From an uncultured Collinsella sp. (lineage in GTDB: Bacteria; Actinomycetota; Coriobacteriia; Coriobacteriales; Coriobacteriaceae): a stretch of 6,761 nucleotides of DNA. Location: positions 1 through 6,761 of the forward strand of contig CALBUZ010000137.1 of the NCBI GenBank assembly GCA_937969105.1, in the 5' to 3' direction. This document shows, one piece after another, positions 1-6,095 of the stretch (the stretch's first letter is position 1; the number at the start of each line of letters is the position of its first letter). The notes beneath the pieces were generated by a model. The model was not told the origin of the DNA. It saw nothing but the letters and a program-made list of their open reading frames with translations, and searched no databases. The position numbers were made by a program, and so were the translations under genes.

Positions 1-599
1 ATAGTCTTTCTGCGATAGTCAATTTCTACTGGGTCAACAAGATAGCTCATTTCGTAATGGACTAAAGCGTTTGTTGCTCCATCGTCAGAAGTCTCTTTGG
101 TATCTTCGGCAGGGATAATAAAGAGTTCAGCTTGTATATCAGTAACATCGTCACAATTGAATTTTAAGAATCCTGCTGCACCCAATCTGTGGTCAAGATA
201 ATCAGCAATTTCTTTGCTTTTGAAAGAATAAACCTCTTCAAGATTATTCTCATCAAGAAGATGAATCGTAGCCCCTTCTGCACGAGCAACATAACAAGAT
301 GCTGTTCCTGCTAATTGCTTGCCTAAATGATCGTGAACGAAGTGCAAAGTATCTAAGGCTCCAAATAAATGGACATTAAATTCTTTCTTGGGTAATGCAT
401 CTTCATCTTCTAGCTTGTTGTCCTTGCAACTATCTTTTGCCTTATTAAGGTATTCTTGATTATAGAACAATGTCCACACGCCAAGTTCAATGTCGCCCGT
501 ATCTATATCACGAGACATTATTATGCTGCAACCATCAATATCCCAACTAAAACTATCATAGTAGCTATCAAATTTTCCACGGAACTTTGTTGCAGCATC
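1..599 (-). CDS. Unrecognised protein, fragment incomplete at both ends
   Basis: A minus-strand frame stays open for about 199 codons from the composition break to the window edge. I translated it by hand and found no stop, which is strong evidence for coding in AT-rich DNA. An internal ATG lies at 518-516 and is followed by MSRDIDTGDIELGVWTLFYN. The reading looks equally protein-like upstream of it (DAATKFRGKFDSYYDSFSWD), so the true start is probably lost at the join and the ATG is probably internal. Further on come LFGALDTLHFVHDHLG, SCYVARAEGATIHLLDENN and IQAELFIIPAED. The protein is acidic, looks soluble, and has no signal peptide or membrane segment in the visible part. I do not recognise the family and assign no function. 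Codons favour A/T at third positions, unlike every other gene here, so it comes from a different genome or a recent import. The 3' end runs off the window. Confidence 0.6.
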
Positions 600-603
600 C
601 ACC
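594..603. other. Sharp composition break / sequence join
   Basis: Left of about base 594 the DNA is AT-rich; right of about base 603 it is strongly GC-rich, and the change takes place within roughly ten bases. The minus-strand gene on the left and the plus-strand helicase on the right are head to head, and both lack a recognisable 5' end, promoter and ribosome binding site at this point. Two divergent genes cannot normally share a zero-length intergenic region with both N-termini missing. The join is therefore either an assembly chimera or a deletion/insertion endpoint. I see no inverted repeat or target duplication that would mark a transposon end. Confidence 0.75.
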
Positions 604-2471
604 GGAGCCCATGGGTCGGCTCCGAACCTGGCCGGTCGGTATCGCGGCGGCGCGTCGGCGCCGTCGATGGCACCGACCGCGACCGCATCCTGCTCGATGG
701 CGGCATGGGCTTGCGCGAGTGCCAGGACATGCTCGAGGCGATCATGGAGGCCGACGGCCACGGCGTCGAGGTCGCGGTTGACCCGAGCTTCGGCGCCTTC
801 GTGAACGCCGGCGAGACCTACATCCGCGAGCGCTCCGAGGTGGGGTTGGCCATCAAGGCGCAGACCGCCGAGGGCATCGCCGACGACCCCCAGCTGGGGC
901 CGCGCTTCCGGGAGTTCCGCGACGTAGTGAACGCCTCGATGGTGCGTCCCCTGCGCGACCGGCAGATGCTCGACGCCTTCTTCATGGCGACGGTTGGGCG
1001 CGCGGCCGACTTCTCGGTGCCCGGCGCCGGCAAGACCGCGACGGTGCTCGGCGTGTTCGCCTACCTTCGCCATTTGGGGCTCGCGCGCCGCATCGTGGTG
1101 GTTTGCCCCAAGAACGGCTTCGAGTCGTGGGAGAAGGAGTGGGTCACCACCTTAGGGGATAAGCTGCCTTTGAGCTGCTTCTCGCTGGGAGACCCCGCCA
1201 TAGCGGCGATGTCGACCGAGCGCAGGCGCAACGCGCTGTCGCTCGACAGCGGCGCGTGCAACCTGTTCACGTTCAACTACGAGTCGCTATCGGGCTTCGT
1301 GCGGGAGCTGCATTCCATCGTCCCCTACCAGACCCTGCTCGTCTTCGACGAGGTGCACCGGGTGAAGGCCATCGGCGGCAGGCGCGCGGAAGCCGCGCTC
1401 GAGGCGGCCGACGGCGCGAAGTTCGTGATCGCCCTTACGGGAACGCCCATCCCGAACACCTACCAGGACATCTACAACCTGCTGCACATCCTGTACCCCG
1501 AGGACTACGACACGTTCTTCGGCTACGAACCGGGCGAACTCCGCGCGCCCGATGCAGACCTCCAGGCAAGCCTCAACGACAGCCTGGCACCCTTCTTCTG
1601 CCGAACGAACAAGGACGAGCTCGGCGTGCCGCGCCCGGAGCCCGACGAGATCGTGGAGGTCGAGGCGACGCCCGACGAGGACACGTTGCTGCGAGTGCTG
1701 TACGCGTCTTGCCCCAACGCGCTCGCGAGGATCATACGCACCCTGCAGCTCGAGAGCGACCCCGAGATGCTCTGCTCTGCAGTGGACCCAGGCGACCTCG
1801 AGTACGTGCTCGACCAGGTCGGCGATGACTACTCGGATATCGACTACGTCGACTTCTCGCAGACGTTCTACGAGGCCATCGAGCGAAGCCGCCCGAGCTC
1901 GAAGCTCGTGGCGTGCGAGCGGCTCGTGGAGCGCATCGTCGCCGAAGGCCGCCCCGTCATAGTATGGTGCATCTTCGTACGCAGCATCAGCAACCTCCGC
2001 CGCGACCTCGCCGCCATGGGGATTCCGGCAGAGGCGATCTACGGCGCCACGCCACAGGAAGAGAGGAGCGAGATTCTGAACGACTTCCGCGCGGGGCGCT
2101 TCAGGGTGCTCGTGACCAACCCGCAGACGCTTGCCGAGTCGGTCTCTCTGCACAGCGTCTGCCACGACGCGGTGTATTTCGAGTACAGCTACAACTTGGT
2201 GCACCTGCTGCAGTCAAAGGACCGCATACACCGTCTGGGCCTGCCCGACGACCAGAAGACGCGCTACTACTTCATGCGCGAGAAGTTCATGCGCGACGGC
2301 AGGGAGCTATCCCTCGATGCCGTAATCTACAATCGCTTGAAGGAGAAGGAGCAGACGATGCTCGACGCCATCGACCGCGGCTGCCTTGAGGGCGGCTACC
2401 TCGATGACGAGGACCTGCGTATCGTCTTCGAGCGCCTGCTGGGAGAAGATGCCAAGAGCCTGGAATACTAA
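603..2471 (+). CDS. SNF2-type DEAD/DEAH-box helicase, 5'-truncated
   Basis: Superfamily 2 helicase/translocase of the SNF2 type, expected to use ATP to move along or remodel duplex DNA. In order: Walker A as ADFSVPGAGKT (P-loop 1017-1037), a DEVH Walker B box at 1347-1358, motif III LTGTP at 1434-1448, the SNF2-like linker APFFCRTNKDELGVPRP, then the C-terminal RecA lobe with VIVWCIFVRS, VLVTNPQTLAESVSLH and motif VI QSKDRIHRLG at 2211-2240, which contains the arginine finger. All core motifs are intact. The frame is open back to an ATG at 456, but 456-599 is AT-rich DNA that codes on the other strand, so those 48 residues are probably spurious. The first ATG inside GC-rich DNA (705) lies within apparent protein sequence, so I treat the N-terminus as missing and start at the first codon after the join. 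No nuclease or methylase domain is visible. A DUF262 nuclease gene follows 70 bases downstream, suggesting a shared defence role (inference). Confidence 0.88.
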   Translation, partial: RSPWVGSEPGRSVSRRRVGAVDGTDRDRILLDGGMGLRECQDMLEAIMEADGHGVEVAVDPSFGAFVNAGETYIRERSEVGLAIKAQTAEGIADDPQLGPRFREFRDVVNASMVRPLRDRQMLDAFFMATVGRAADFSVPGAGKTATVLGVFAYLRHLGLARRIVVVCPKNGFESWEKEWVTTLGDKLPLSCFSLGDPAIAAMSTERRRNALSLDSGACNLFTFNYESLSGFVRELHSIVPYQTLLVFDEVHRVKAIGGRRAEAALEAADGAKFVIALTGTPIPNTYQDIYNLLHILYPEDYDTFFGYEPGELRAPDADLQASLNDSLAPFFCRTNKDELGVPRPEPDEIVEVEATPDEDTLLRVLYASCPNALARIIRTLQLESDPEMLCSAVDPGDLEYVLDQVGDDYSDIDYVDFSQTFYEAIERSRPSSKLVACERLVERIVAEGRPVIVWCIFVRSISNLRRDLAAMGIPAEAIYGATPQEERSEILNDFRAGRFRVLVTNPQTLAESVSLHSVCHDAVYFEYSYNLVHLLQSKDRIHRLGLPDDQKTRYYFMREKFMRDGRELSLDAVIYNRLKEKEQTMLDAIDRGCLEGGYLDDEDLRIVFERLLGEDAKSLEY

Positions 2472-2541
2472 GAGGCCGAACGGCGCACTGACGATATTGG
2501 CTCATAAGTAACAACTGCGAAGGAAAGATAGGGCTTTAAGG

Positions 2542-4245
2542 ATGGATGCAGGAAAATCTACGATAAGCGGCGTGTTCAACGGATCGCGCCTGCTCGAAAT
2601 ACCCTTCTACCAAAGGGCGTACGTCTGGGGAGAAGAGCAGTGGGAGCGCTTCCTCGGCGACATGGAGTTCGTCACGGCTTCGAAGCGACCTTATTTCCTG
2701 GGCTCGATCATCCTGAAGCAAGCCTCCTCCGGCAACACTTGGTCCGAGGTGTCCGAGGTTCGCACAGTCATCGACGGCCAGCAGCGCCTCACGACCATGG
2801 TCATCTTCTTCAAGGCGCTGTGCGCGAAGCTCGACGCCGGCAGGCTGTTCGAACGAGATTTCGTTCTGGAGACCGGCGAAGTCGCCCTGAGGCACGGCAA
2901 GTACGACCGGCAGGATTTCGAGAGGGTCGTCAGCGCCACGGGCTGCGAGCCTGTCGAGGGCTCCTCGTCCATCGTCCTTGCCTACAACTATTTCCTCAAG
3001 AACATCGACCCAGAGAAGGTCGACAGGAACACGATCAAGTCGAACGTCCAGTTCGTCTGCATCGACCTTACCGAGGGCGAGGACGAGCAGCAGATATTCG
3101 ACACTATCAACTCGCTCGGGGTGCGCCTGACGACGGCAGAGCTCCTCAAGAACTACTTCTTCAACCGCGAGAACGAGCAGGCCTTCAAGGAGTGCTGGGA
3201 AGAGGTCTTCGAGCCCACGGCGGAAAAGAGGGACTATTGGGAGCAGGAGGTCGTGACCGGGCGCATCAAGCGCACGCTCGTCGACCTCTTCTTCGACGCG
3301 TTCCTCCAGATTCTGGTCCAGGACAAGAGGCGTGGCGTCACGACCGAGGACAAGCTCTTCTATTCGCGCACGTCGAACCTCTTCCAGTCCTACAAGGACT
3401 TCATCGGCAGGTACTGCAACGGAGACAAGGACGAAATCCTTGACAGCATGAAGGCGTATGCCGAGGTGTTCGAGTCCACGTTCGACCCAAGCTGCTGCGA
3501 CGCGGACATCCCCTCCGCTCCCGGCGTCGAGCGCCTGAACGTGCTGATATTCGGCCTCAAGAACTCGACGCTCATCCCGTACGTGCTCTACGTTCGCAAA
3601 AACGCGGAGTCTCCGAGCGAGGAGTCCGAGGTCTTCGCCCTGCTTGAGAGCTACATCGTCCGCCGAATGCTGGTTCAGGCGACCACGAAGAACTACAACA
3701 GGCTGTTCACCTCGCTGATCCTGAACGAGGTGAAGGGCGCGGAGGCCCTGAGAAAGGCCCTTGAAGCCAGCGAAGAGGCGACGACGTACATGCCCGGCGA
3801 TGACGAGGTTCGGACGGCTTTCGAGAAATCGTGCCTGTACAACCTCCAGTCCAAGGGCGTCCTCTATCTGCTGGAAAGCGCCATTCGCCCAGGCATGAGC
3901 AGCACGGCCCTGCTCGGGTTCAACCAGTACACCCTCGAACACATGATGCCCAAGAAGTGGCGCAACAAATGGGGAGCCCTCGACGATGAGGCTGCCACGC
4001 GAAGGGACAGGAAGCTCCTCACGCTCGGCAACCTTGCCATCATCACGCATTCGCTCAACGCCTCCATCCGCGATGCCGATTGGACCACCAAGAAGCAGGG
4101 AAAGGGCCACAAGGACGGCCTTGCCCTCTGCGCCGCCGGCCTTGCGACCATGGCCGGCGCCCTGGAGAAGGAGTCTTGGGACGAGGGCGATATCGCCGAT
4201 CGCGCCGAATGGCTTGCGGACAAGGCGTTGGAGGTCTGGCGTTAA
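2542..4245 (+). CDS. DUF262 + DUF1524 protein, GmrSD/SspE-like nuclease
   Basis: A 567-residue protein with both halves of the GmrSD architecture. The N-terminal DUF262 domain shows IPFYQRAYVW (residues 20-29), IDGQQRLTT (77-85, the DGQQR nucleotide-handling motif) and IFDTINSLGVRLTTAELLKN (185-204). The C-terminal DUF1524 domain, a His-Me-finger (HNH-like) nuclease, shows LEHMMPKKW (465-473, probable catalytic His467) and LGNLAIITHSLNASIRDADW (495-514) followed by KK at 517-518. All signature residues are present, so it should be active. Known relatives (GmrSD, BrxU, SspE) use NTP hydrolysis and cut or nick phage DNA, often recognising modified bases or a host mark. The target here cannot be read from sequence. 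The ATG at 2542 is chosen because it places the DUF262 N-terminus at its usual distance. The ribosome site is poor: AGGAAAG at 2521-2527 is 14 bases away and AAGGA overlaps the start, so expression may depend on the helicase transcript. Confidence 0.9.
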   Translation: MDAGKSTISGVFNGSRLLEIPFYQRAYVWGEEQWERFLGDMEFVTASKRPYFLGSIILKQASSGNTWSEVSEVRTVIDGQQRLTTMVIFFKALCAKLDAGRLFERDFVLETGEVALRHGKYDRQDFERVVSATGCEPVEGSSSIVLAYNYFLKNIDPEKVDRNTIKSNVQFVCIDLTEGEDEQQIFDTINSLGVRLTTAELLKNYFFNRENEQAFKECWEEVFEPTAEKRDYWEQEVVTGRIKRTLVDLFFDAFLQILVQDKRRGVTTEDKLFYSRTSNLFQSYKDFIGRYCNGDKDEILDSMKAYAEVFESTFDPSCCDADIPSAPGVERLNVLIFGLKNSTLIPYVLYVRKNAESPSEESEVFALLESYIVRRMLVQATTKNYNRLFTSLILNEVKGAEALRKALEASEEATTYMPGDDEVRTAFEKSCLYNLQSKGVLYLLESAIRPGMSSTALLGFNQYTLEHMMPKKWRNKWGALDDEAATRRDRKLLTLGNLAIITHSLNASIRDADWTTKKQGKGHKDGLALCAAGLATMAGALEKESWDEGDIADRAEWLADKALEVWR

Positions 4246-4248
4246 ACC

Positions 4249-4674
4249 TTACATGCGCCCCATCTCGAAGATGCTTGCGGTGTCGGAGCCCGCATCCATG
4301 ACGGATGTTGTCGGCTCTTCCAAATGCGAGGTTTGCGGTGGCGCTTCCGTCACTGGTGCCTCAACCCCCTCGCCGAGCGCCAGGAAGAACCTCATCACGA
4401 GCTCGATCCTCTGCTGCAGGGACTCGCTCAGCTCGCCGTAGGAGGCCGCCAGCCGTACTTCCTTGGACAACTCCGCCATCGAGTCCTTCAACGCCTTCTG
4501 CACGCTTACAGAGGGCCTCACCTCGACCTGGGTATCGGTGAGCTTGGCGATGATGTAGTCCTGCCTGCTCATGCCGCTCCAGGCTGCCATCTCGCATATG
4601 AGCTTGTGCTCCTCGGGCGTGCAGCGAAACGCCATCGTCTTGCTGCGCTTGCGGGCGCTGTTCTCGCACGGCAT
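4249..4674 (-). CDS. Ribbon-helix-helix-like (MobC-like) DNA-binding protein
   Basis: A 141-residue protein. Residues 8-45 (RKRSKTMAFRCTPEEHKLIC, then an Ala-rich helix and GMSRQDYIIAKL) fit the pattern of ribbon-helix-helix proteins and of the N-terminus of MobC-type relaxosome accessory proteins: a basic beta strand, a helix starting at TPEE, and a second helix starting at MSRQDY. A helical middle (59-100) may pair subunits. The tail (102-141) is low-complexity and acidic/Pro/Thr-rich. The ATG at 4674 is preceded by GAGGGGG (4683-4689) with an 8-base spacer, inside the last codons of the integrase gene, so the two genes are translationally coupled with a 5-base gap. It may be a relaxosome component, an integrase accessory factor or a regulator. 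No relaxase is present in the window to decide. It ends 3 bases from the stop of the convergent nuclease gene. Confidence 0.7.
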   Translation of the reverse strand: MPCENSARKRSKTMAFRCTPEEHKLICEMAAWSGMSRQDYIIAKLTDTQVEVRPSVSVQKALKDSMAELSKEVRLAASYGELSESLQQRIELVMRFFLALGEGVEAPVTEAPPQTSHLEEPTTSVMDAGSDTASIFEMGRM

Positions 4675-4679
4675 CTTGC

Positions 4680-5750
4680 TTACCCCCTCGCTCCATCGAG
4701 CGCGGCGGCCATCTCGTCCTGCTTCGTGGGGAACAGGTGCGCGTAGCGGTAGGTGATGTCCACCGCCTCGTGGCCCATGCGCTCGGCGATGGCCAGCGCG
4801 GAGAAGCCCATCTCGATCAGCAGGCTCACGTGGCTGTGGCGTATGTCGTGTATGCGGATGCGCTTCACGCCCGACGCCTTGCACCCGCGCTCCATCTCGT
4901 GGGCCAGGAAGTGCTTGGTCACGGCGAACAGGCGCTCGTCGGGGGCGACGTCGTCGCGCATCTCGATGAAGTCCGCCATCTCGTCGCGAAGGAAGGCGGG
5001 CATGACGATCGTGCGCACGGACTTGGGCGTCTTGGGGTCGGTCACGGTGTCCACGCCGTGGAGGCTCTGGTACGACTTGTTGATGCGCAGCCGCGAGCTA
5101 TCCAGCATGAAGTCGGACGGCGTGAGCGCCAGGAGCTCGCCGCAGCGTATGCCCGTCCAGTACAGCAGCTCGAAGGCGTGGAACGACAGCGGCTTGTCCA
5201 TGACCGCCTCGCTGAACCTCAGGTACTCGTCCTTGGTCCAGAACTGCATCTCGCCGCCCTTCTTCGAGCCTATCTTGTCGACCCTGCGCACCGGGTTGTC
5301 GGTGAGGCCGTAGTAGCGCTCGGCGTGGTTGAAGATGGCGTTCAGTTGGTTGTTCACCGTGCGCAGGTACGTCGGCGCCCAGGGCTTCCCGTCGGCGTCC
5401 CGGTGCTCGGTGAGCTCGTTTTGCCACCTGATGAGGTCGATCGGCCTCACGTCGCACATGCGCATGTCTCCGAAGAACGGCACGAGCTTGTCGTTGATGA
5501 TGTACTCCTTGGTGATCCACGTGTGCTCGCGTACGCGCGGCTTCACCTCGGAGGCGTACACCTCGACGAACTCGGAGAACGTCATGTCCATGGCCCCGCC
5601 GTTAAGGCTCTTGAACTGGCTCTCCCACACTGCGGCCTCCACCTCGGAGGAGAAGCCGCGCTTCGTCTTGTGGCGCTTCGAGCCGCGGGCGTCGCGGTAG
5701 TAGCACTGCACGTAGAACGTGCCGTTGTTGCCATCCTTGTACACGGGCAT
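4680..5750 (-). CDS. int: Tyrosine-recombinase integrase
   Basis: A 356-residue site-specific recombinase expected to catalyse integration and excision of the element. The N-terminal 45 or so residues (MPVYKDGNNGTFYVQCYYRD then a basic stretch) form an arm-type DNA-binding domain as in Tn916/lambda-like integrases. Residues 57-160 are the SAM-like core-binding domain. The catalytic domain holds the full set: Arg202 (TGIRCGEL), Lys240 (DPKTPKSVRT), His301 and Arg304 (HDIRHSH), His327 (MGHEAVD) and the nucleophile Tyr336 (ITYRYAHLF). Length and residue spacing are normal, so it should be active. The ATG at 5750 is supported by GGAGG at 5760-5764, 9 bases upstream and inside the end of the preceding xis-like gene, with only one base between that stop and this start. 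It is co-transcribed with the genes on either side, from the promoter near 6002-6030. The presence of an arm-binding domain predicts arm sites nearby. Confidence 0.95.
   Translation of the reverse strand: MPVYKDGNNGTFYVQCYYRDARGSKRHKTKRGFSSEVEAAVWESQFKSLNGGAMDMTFSEFVEVYASEVKPRVREHTWITKEYIINDKLVPFFGDMRMCDVRPIDLIRWQNELTEHRDADGKPWAPTYLRTVNNQLNAIFNHAERYYGLTDNPVRRVDKIGSKKGGEMQFWTKDEYLRFSEAVMDKPLSFHAFELLYWTGIRCGELLALTPSDFMLDSSRLRINKSYQSLHGVDTVTDPKTPKSVRTIVMPAFLRDEMADFIEMRDDVAPDERLFAVTKHFLAHEMERGCKASGVKRIRIHDIRHSHVSLLIEMGFSALAIAERMGHEAVDITYRYAHLFPTKQDEMAAALDGARG
4683..4689 (-). promoter_or_regulatory. Ribosome binding site for the MobC-like gene
   Basis: GAGGGGG on the minus strand lies 8 bases before the ATG at 4674 and inside the 3' end of the integrase coding sequence. 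It fixes the short start at 4674 and argues against the longer in-frame extension that would run back into the integrase gene. Confidence 0.65.
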
Positions 5751-5751
5751 G

Positions 5752-5955
5752 TCAGTCCACCTCCGGGAAGTACAGGGCGTCGAAGACGTCGCTCCGGACG
5801 CGTCCGCGGATAACCACGCGCCCGCGCGCCTCCTGCTCGGCGTTTATCTTCCTGATCACCTCGTAGGCGCTGCCTTTCTTGATCCTCAGCAGCTCCGCGA
5901 CCTCGTCGGCGTCCAGCATGTGCGGCCTCGGCGTCTTCGCCACCTTCTCGTCCAT
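5752..5955 (-). CDS. Excisionase-like small winged-helix DNA-binding protein
   Basis: A 67-residue protein with an AlpA/MerR-like winged helix-turn-helix. MLDADEVAELLRIKKGSAYE (residues 13-32) is the helix-turn-helix, followed by helix VIRKINAEQEARG and a basic wing VVIRGRVRSDVFDALYF. Small proteins of this kind directly before an integrase commonly act as recombination directionality factors (Xis), bending DNA at the attachment site and favouring excision. That role is inferred from size, fold and position. I chose the ATG at 5955 because GGAGG at 5960-5964 lies 4 bases upstream. A TTG at 5970 would add five residues (MIGGA) but would leave the purine-rich site inside the gene. Its TGA is one base from the integrase start. 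The likely promoter and repressor sites lie immediately upstream. Confidence 0.78.
   Translation of the reverse strand: MDEKVAKTPRPHMLDADEVAELLRIKKGSAYEVIRKINAEQEARGRVVIRGRVRSDVFDALYFPEVD
5757..5764 (-). promoter_or_regulatory. Ribosome binding site for the integrase
   Basis: GGAGGTGG on the minus strand; the GGAGG core (5760-5764) lies 9 bases before the integrase ATG. It sits in the last codons of the xis-like gene, implying translational coupling of the two. Confidence 0.7.
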
Positions 5956-5973
5956 GGCTCCTCCAATCAATGG

Positions 5974-5989
5974 CGTACGAATACGTACG
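5974..5989. promoter_or_regulatory. Operator-like dyad 1, CGTAC-N6-GTACG
   Basis: CGTAC GAATAC GTACG has perfect 5-base arms. It lies just downstream of the predicted xis operon start and upstream of its ribosome site, a roadblock position. It shares arm sequence and 6-base spacing with two further dyads in the same intergenic region, and is probably a site for the XRE regulator. Confidence 0.6.
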
Positions 5990-6016
5990 GTTTACAGATT
6001 CAGAGTAAACGTACGT
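5983..6016. repeat. Inverted repeat linking dyads 1 and 2
   Basis: ACGTACGGTTTAC (5983-5995) faces GTAAACGTACGT (6005-6016) across 9 bases. The arms are identical in reverse complement apart from one extra G in the left arm. It spans the predicted -10 and start of the xis operon and overlaps dyads 1 and 2. It may form a larger composite binding site, or a hairpin in part of the leader. Confidence 0.55.
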
Positions 6017-6030
6017 ATCTGTACTGTCAA
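6002..6030 (-). promoter_or_regulatory. Predicted promoter of the xis-int-mobC-like operon
   Basis: On the minus strand a perfect -35 box TTGACA (6030-6025) is followed after 17 bases by TACTCT (6007-6002), a weak -10 that matches TATAAT at three of six positions. Initiation would fall near 5995, giving a leader of about 40 bases before the xis-like ATG. The spacer of this promoter is filled by the second CGTAC dyad, so a bound repressor would block polymerase. Confidence 0.55.
6010..6025. promoter_or_regulatory. Operator-like dyad 2, CGTAC-N6-GTACT
   Basis: CGTAC GTATCT GTACT has arms that pair over GTAC, with a mismatch in the outer base. It fills the -35/-10 spacer of the predicted xis-int promoter and touches its TTGACA. 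It is the weakest dyad by symmetry but the best placed to silence the operon. Confidence 0.58.
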
Positions 6031-6035
6031 TAGAA

Positions 6036-6064
6036 TTGCGTACATTTACGTACGCTGATAAGAT
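6036..6064 (+). promoter_or_regulatory. Predicted promoter of the XRE regulator
   Basis: TTGCGT (6036-6041) and TAAGAT (6059-6064) are separated by 17 bases. The -35 is weak (three of six) and the -10 fair (four of six). The third CGTAC dyad occupies most of the spacer and overlaps the -35, which suggests autorepression. A second -10 register (GATAAG, 6057-6062) is possible. Confidence 0.4.
6039..6054. promoter_or_regulatory. Operator-like dyad 3, CGTAC-N6-GTACG
   Basis: CGTAC ATTTAC GTACG has perfect arms that extend to six bases when the flanking G6038 and C6055 are counted. It lies between the -35 and -10 of the predicted regulator promoter, consistent with feedback by the regulator on its own gene. 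Confidence 0.6.
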
Positions 6065-6082
6065 GTGCTGATACGTAATTCC

Positions 6083-6088
6083 AGGAGG
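6083..6088 (+). promoter_or_regulatory. Ribosome binding site for the XRE regulator
   Basis: AGGAGG lies 7 bases before the ATG at 6096 within a longer purine run. It is a strong, standard site that fixes this start. Confidence 0.75.
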
Positions 6089-6095
6089 AGGGCGC

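Noticed and set aside
456..602. N-terminal extension of the helicase from the ATG at 456
   Set aside because: These codons lie in AT-rich DNA whose minus strand carries a convincing coding frame. The translated residues look random, and there is no ribosome site before 456.
1287..2204. Long minus-strand open frame (305 codons) opposite the helicase
   Set aside because: It lies wholly inside the helicase gene, which has every family motif. Open antisense frames are expected in GC-rich genes, and the translation has no recognisable domain.
2536..4110. Minus-strand open frame of 524 codons opposite the nuclease gene
   Set aside because: It mirrors the DUF262/DUF1524 gene in high-GC DNA. The translation is a Val/Leu/Glu/Arg-rich shadow with no motif.
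4675..4884. Longer start for the MobC-like gene, overlapping the integrase
   Set aside because: The added residues are an out-of-frame reading of the integrase C-terminus. A good ribosome site supports the ATG at 4674.
4737..5813. Plus-strand open frame of 358 codons opposite the integrase
   Set aside because: The integrase on the other strand has all catalytic residues. This frame is a His/Val/Ala/Arg-rich antisense shadow.
5974..6054. CRISPR-like array from the repeated GTAC motifs
   Set aside because: The repeats are short dyads with 6-base centres, separated by 13 to 20 bases and placed on promoters. They are not long direct repeats with uniform spacers.
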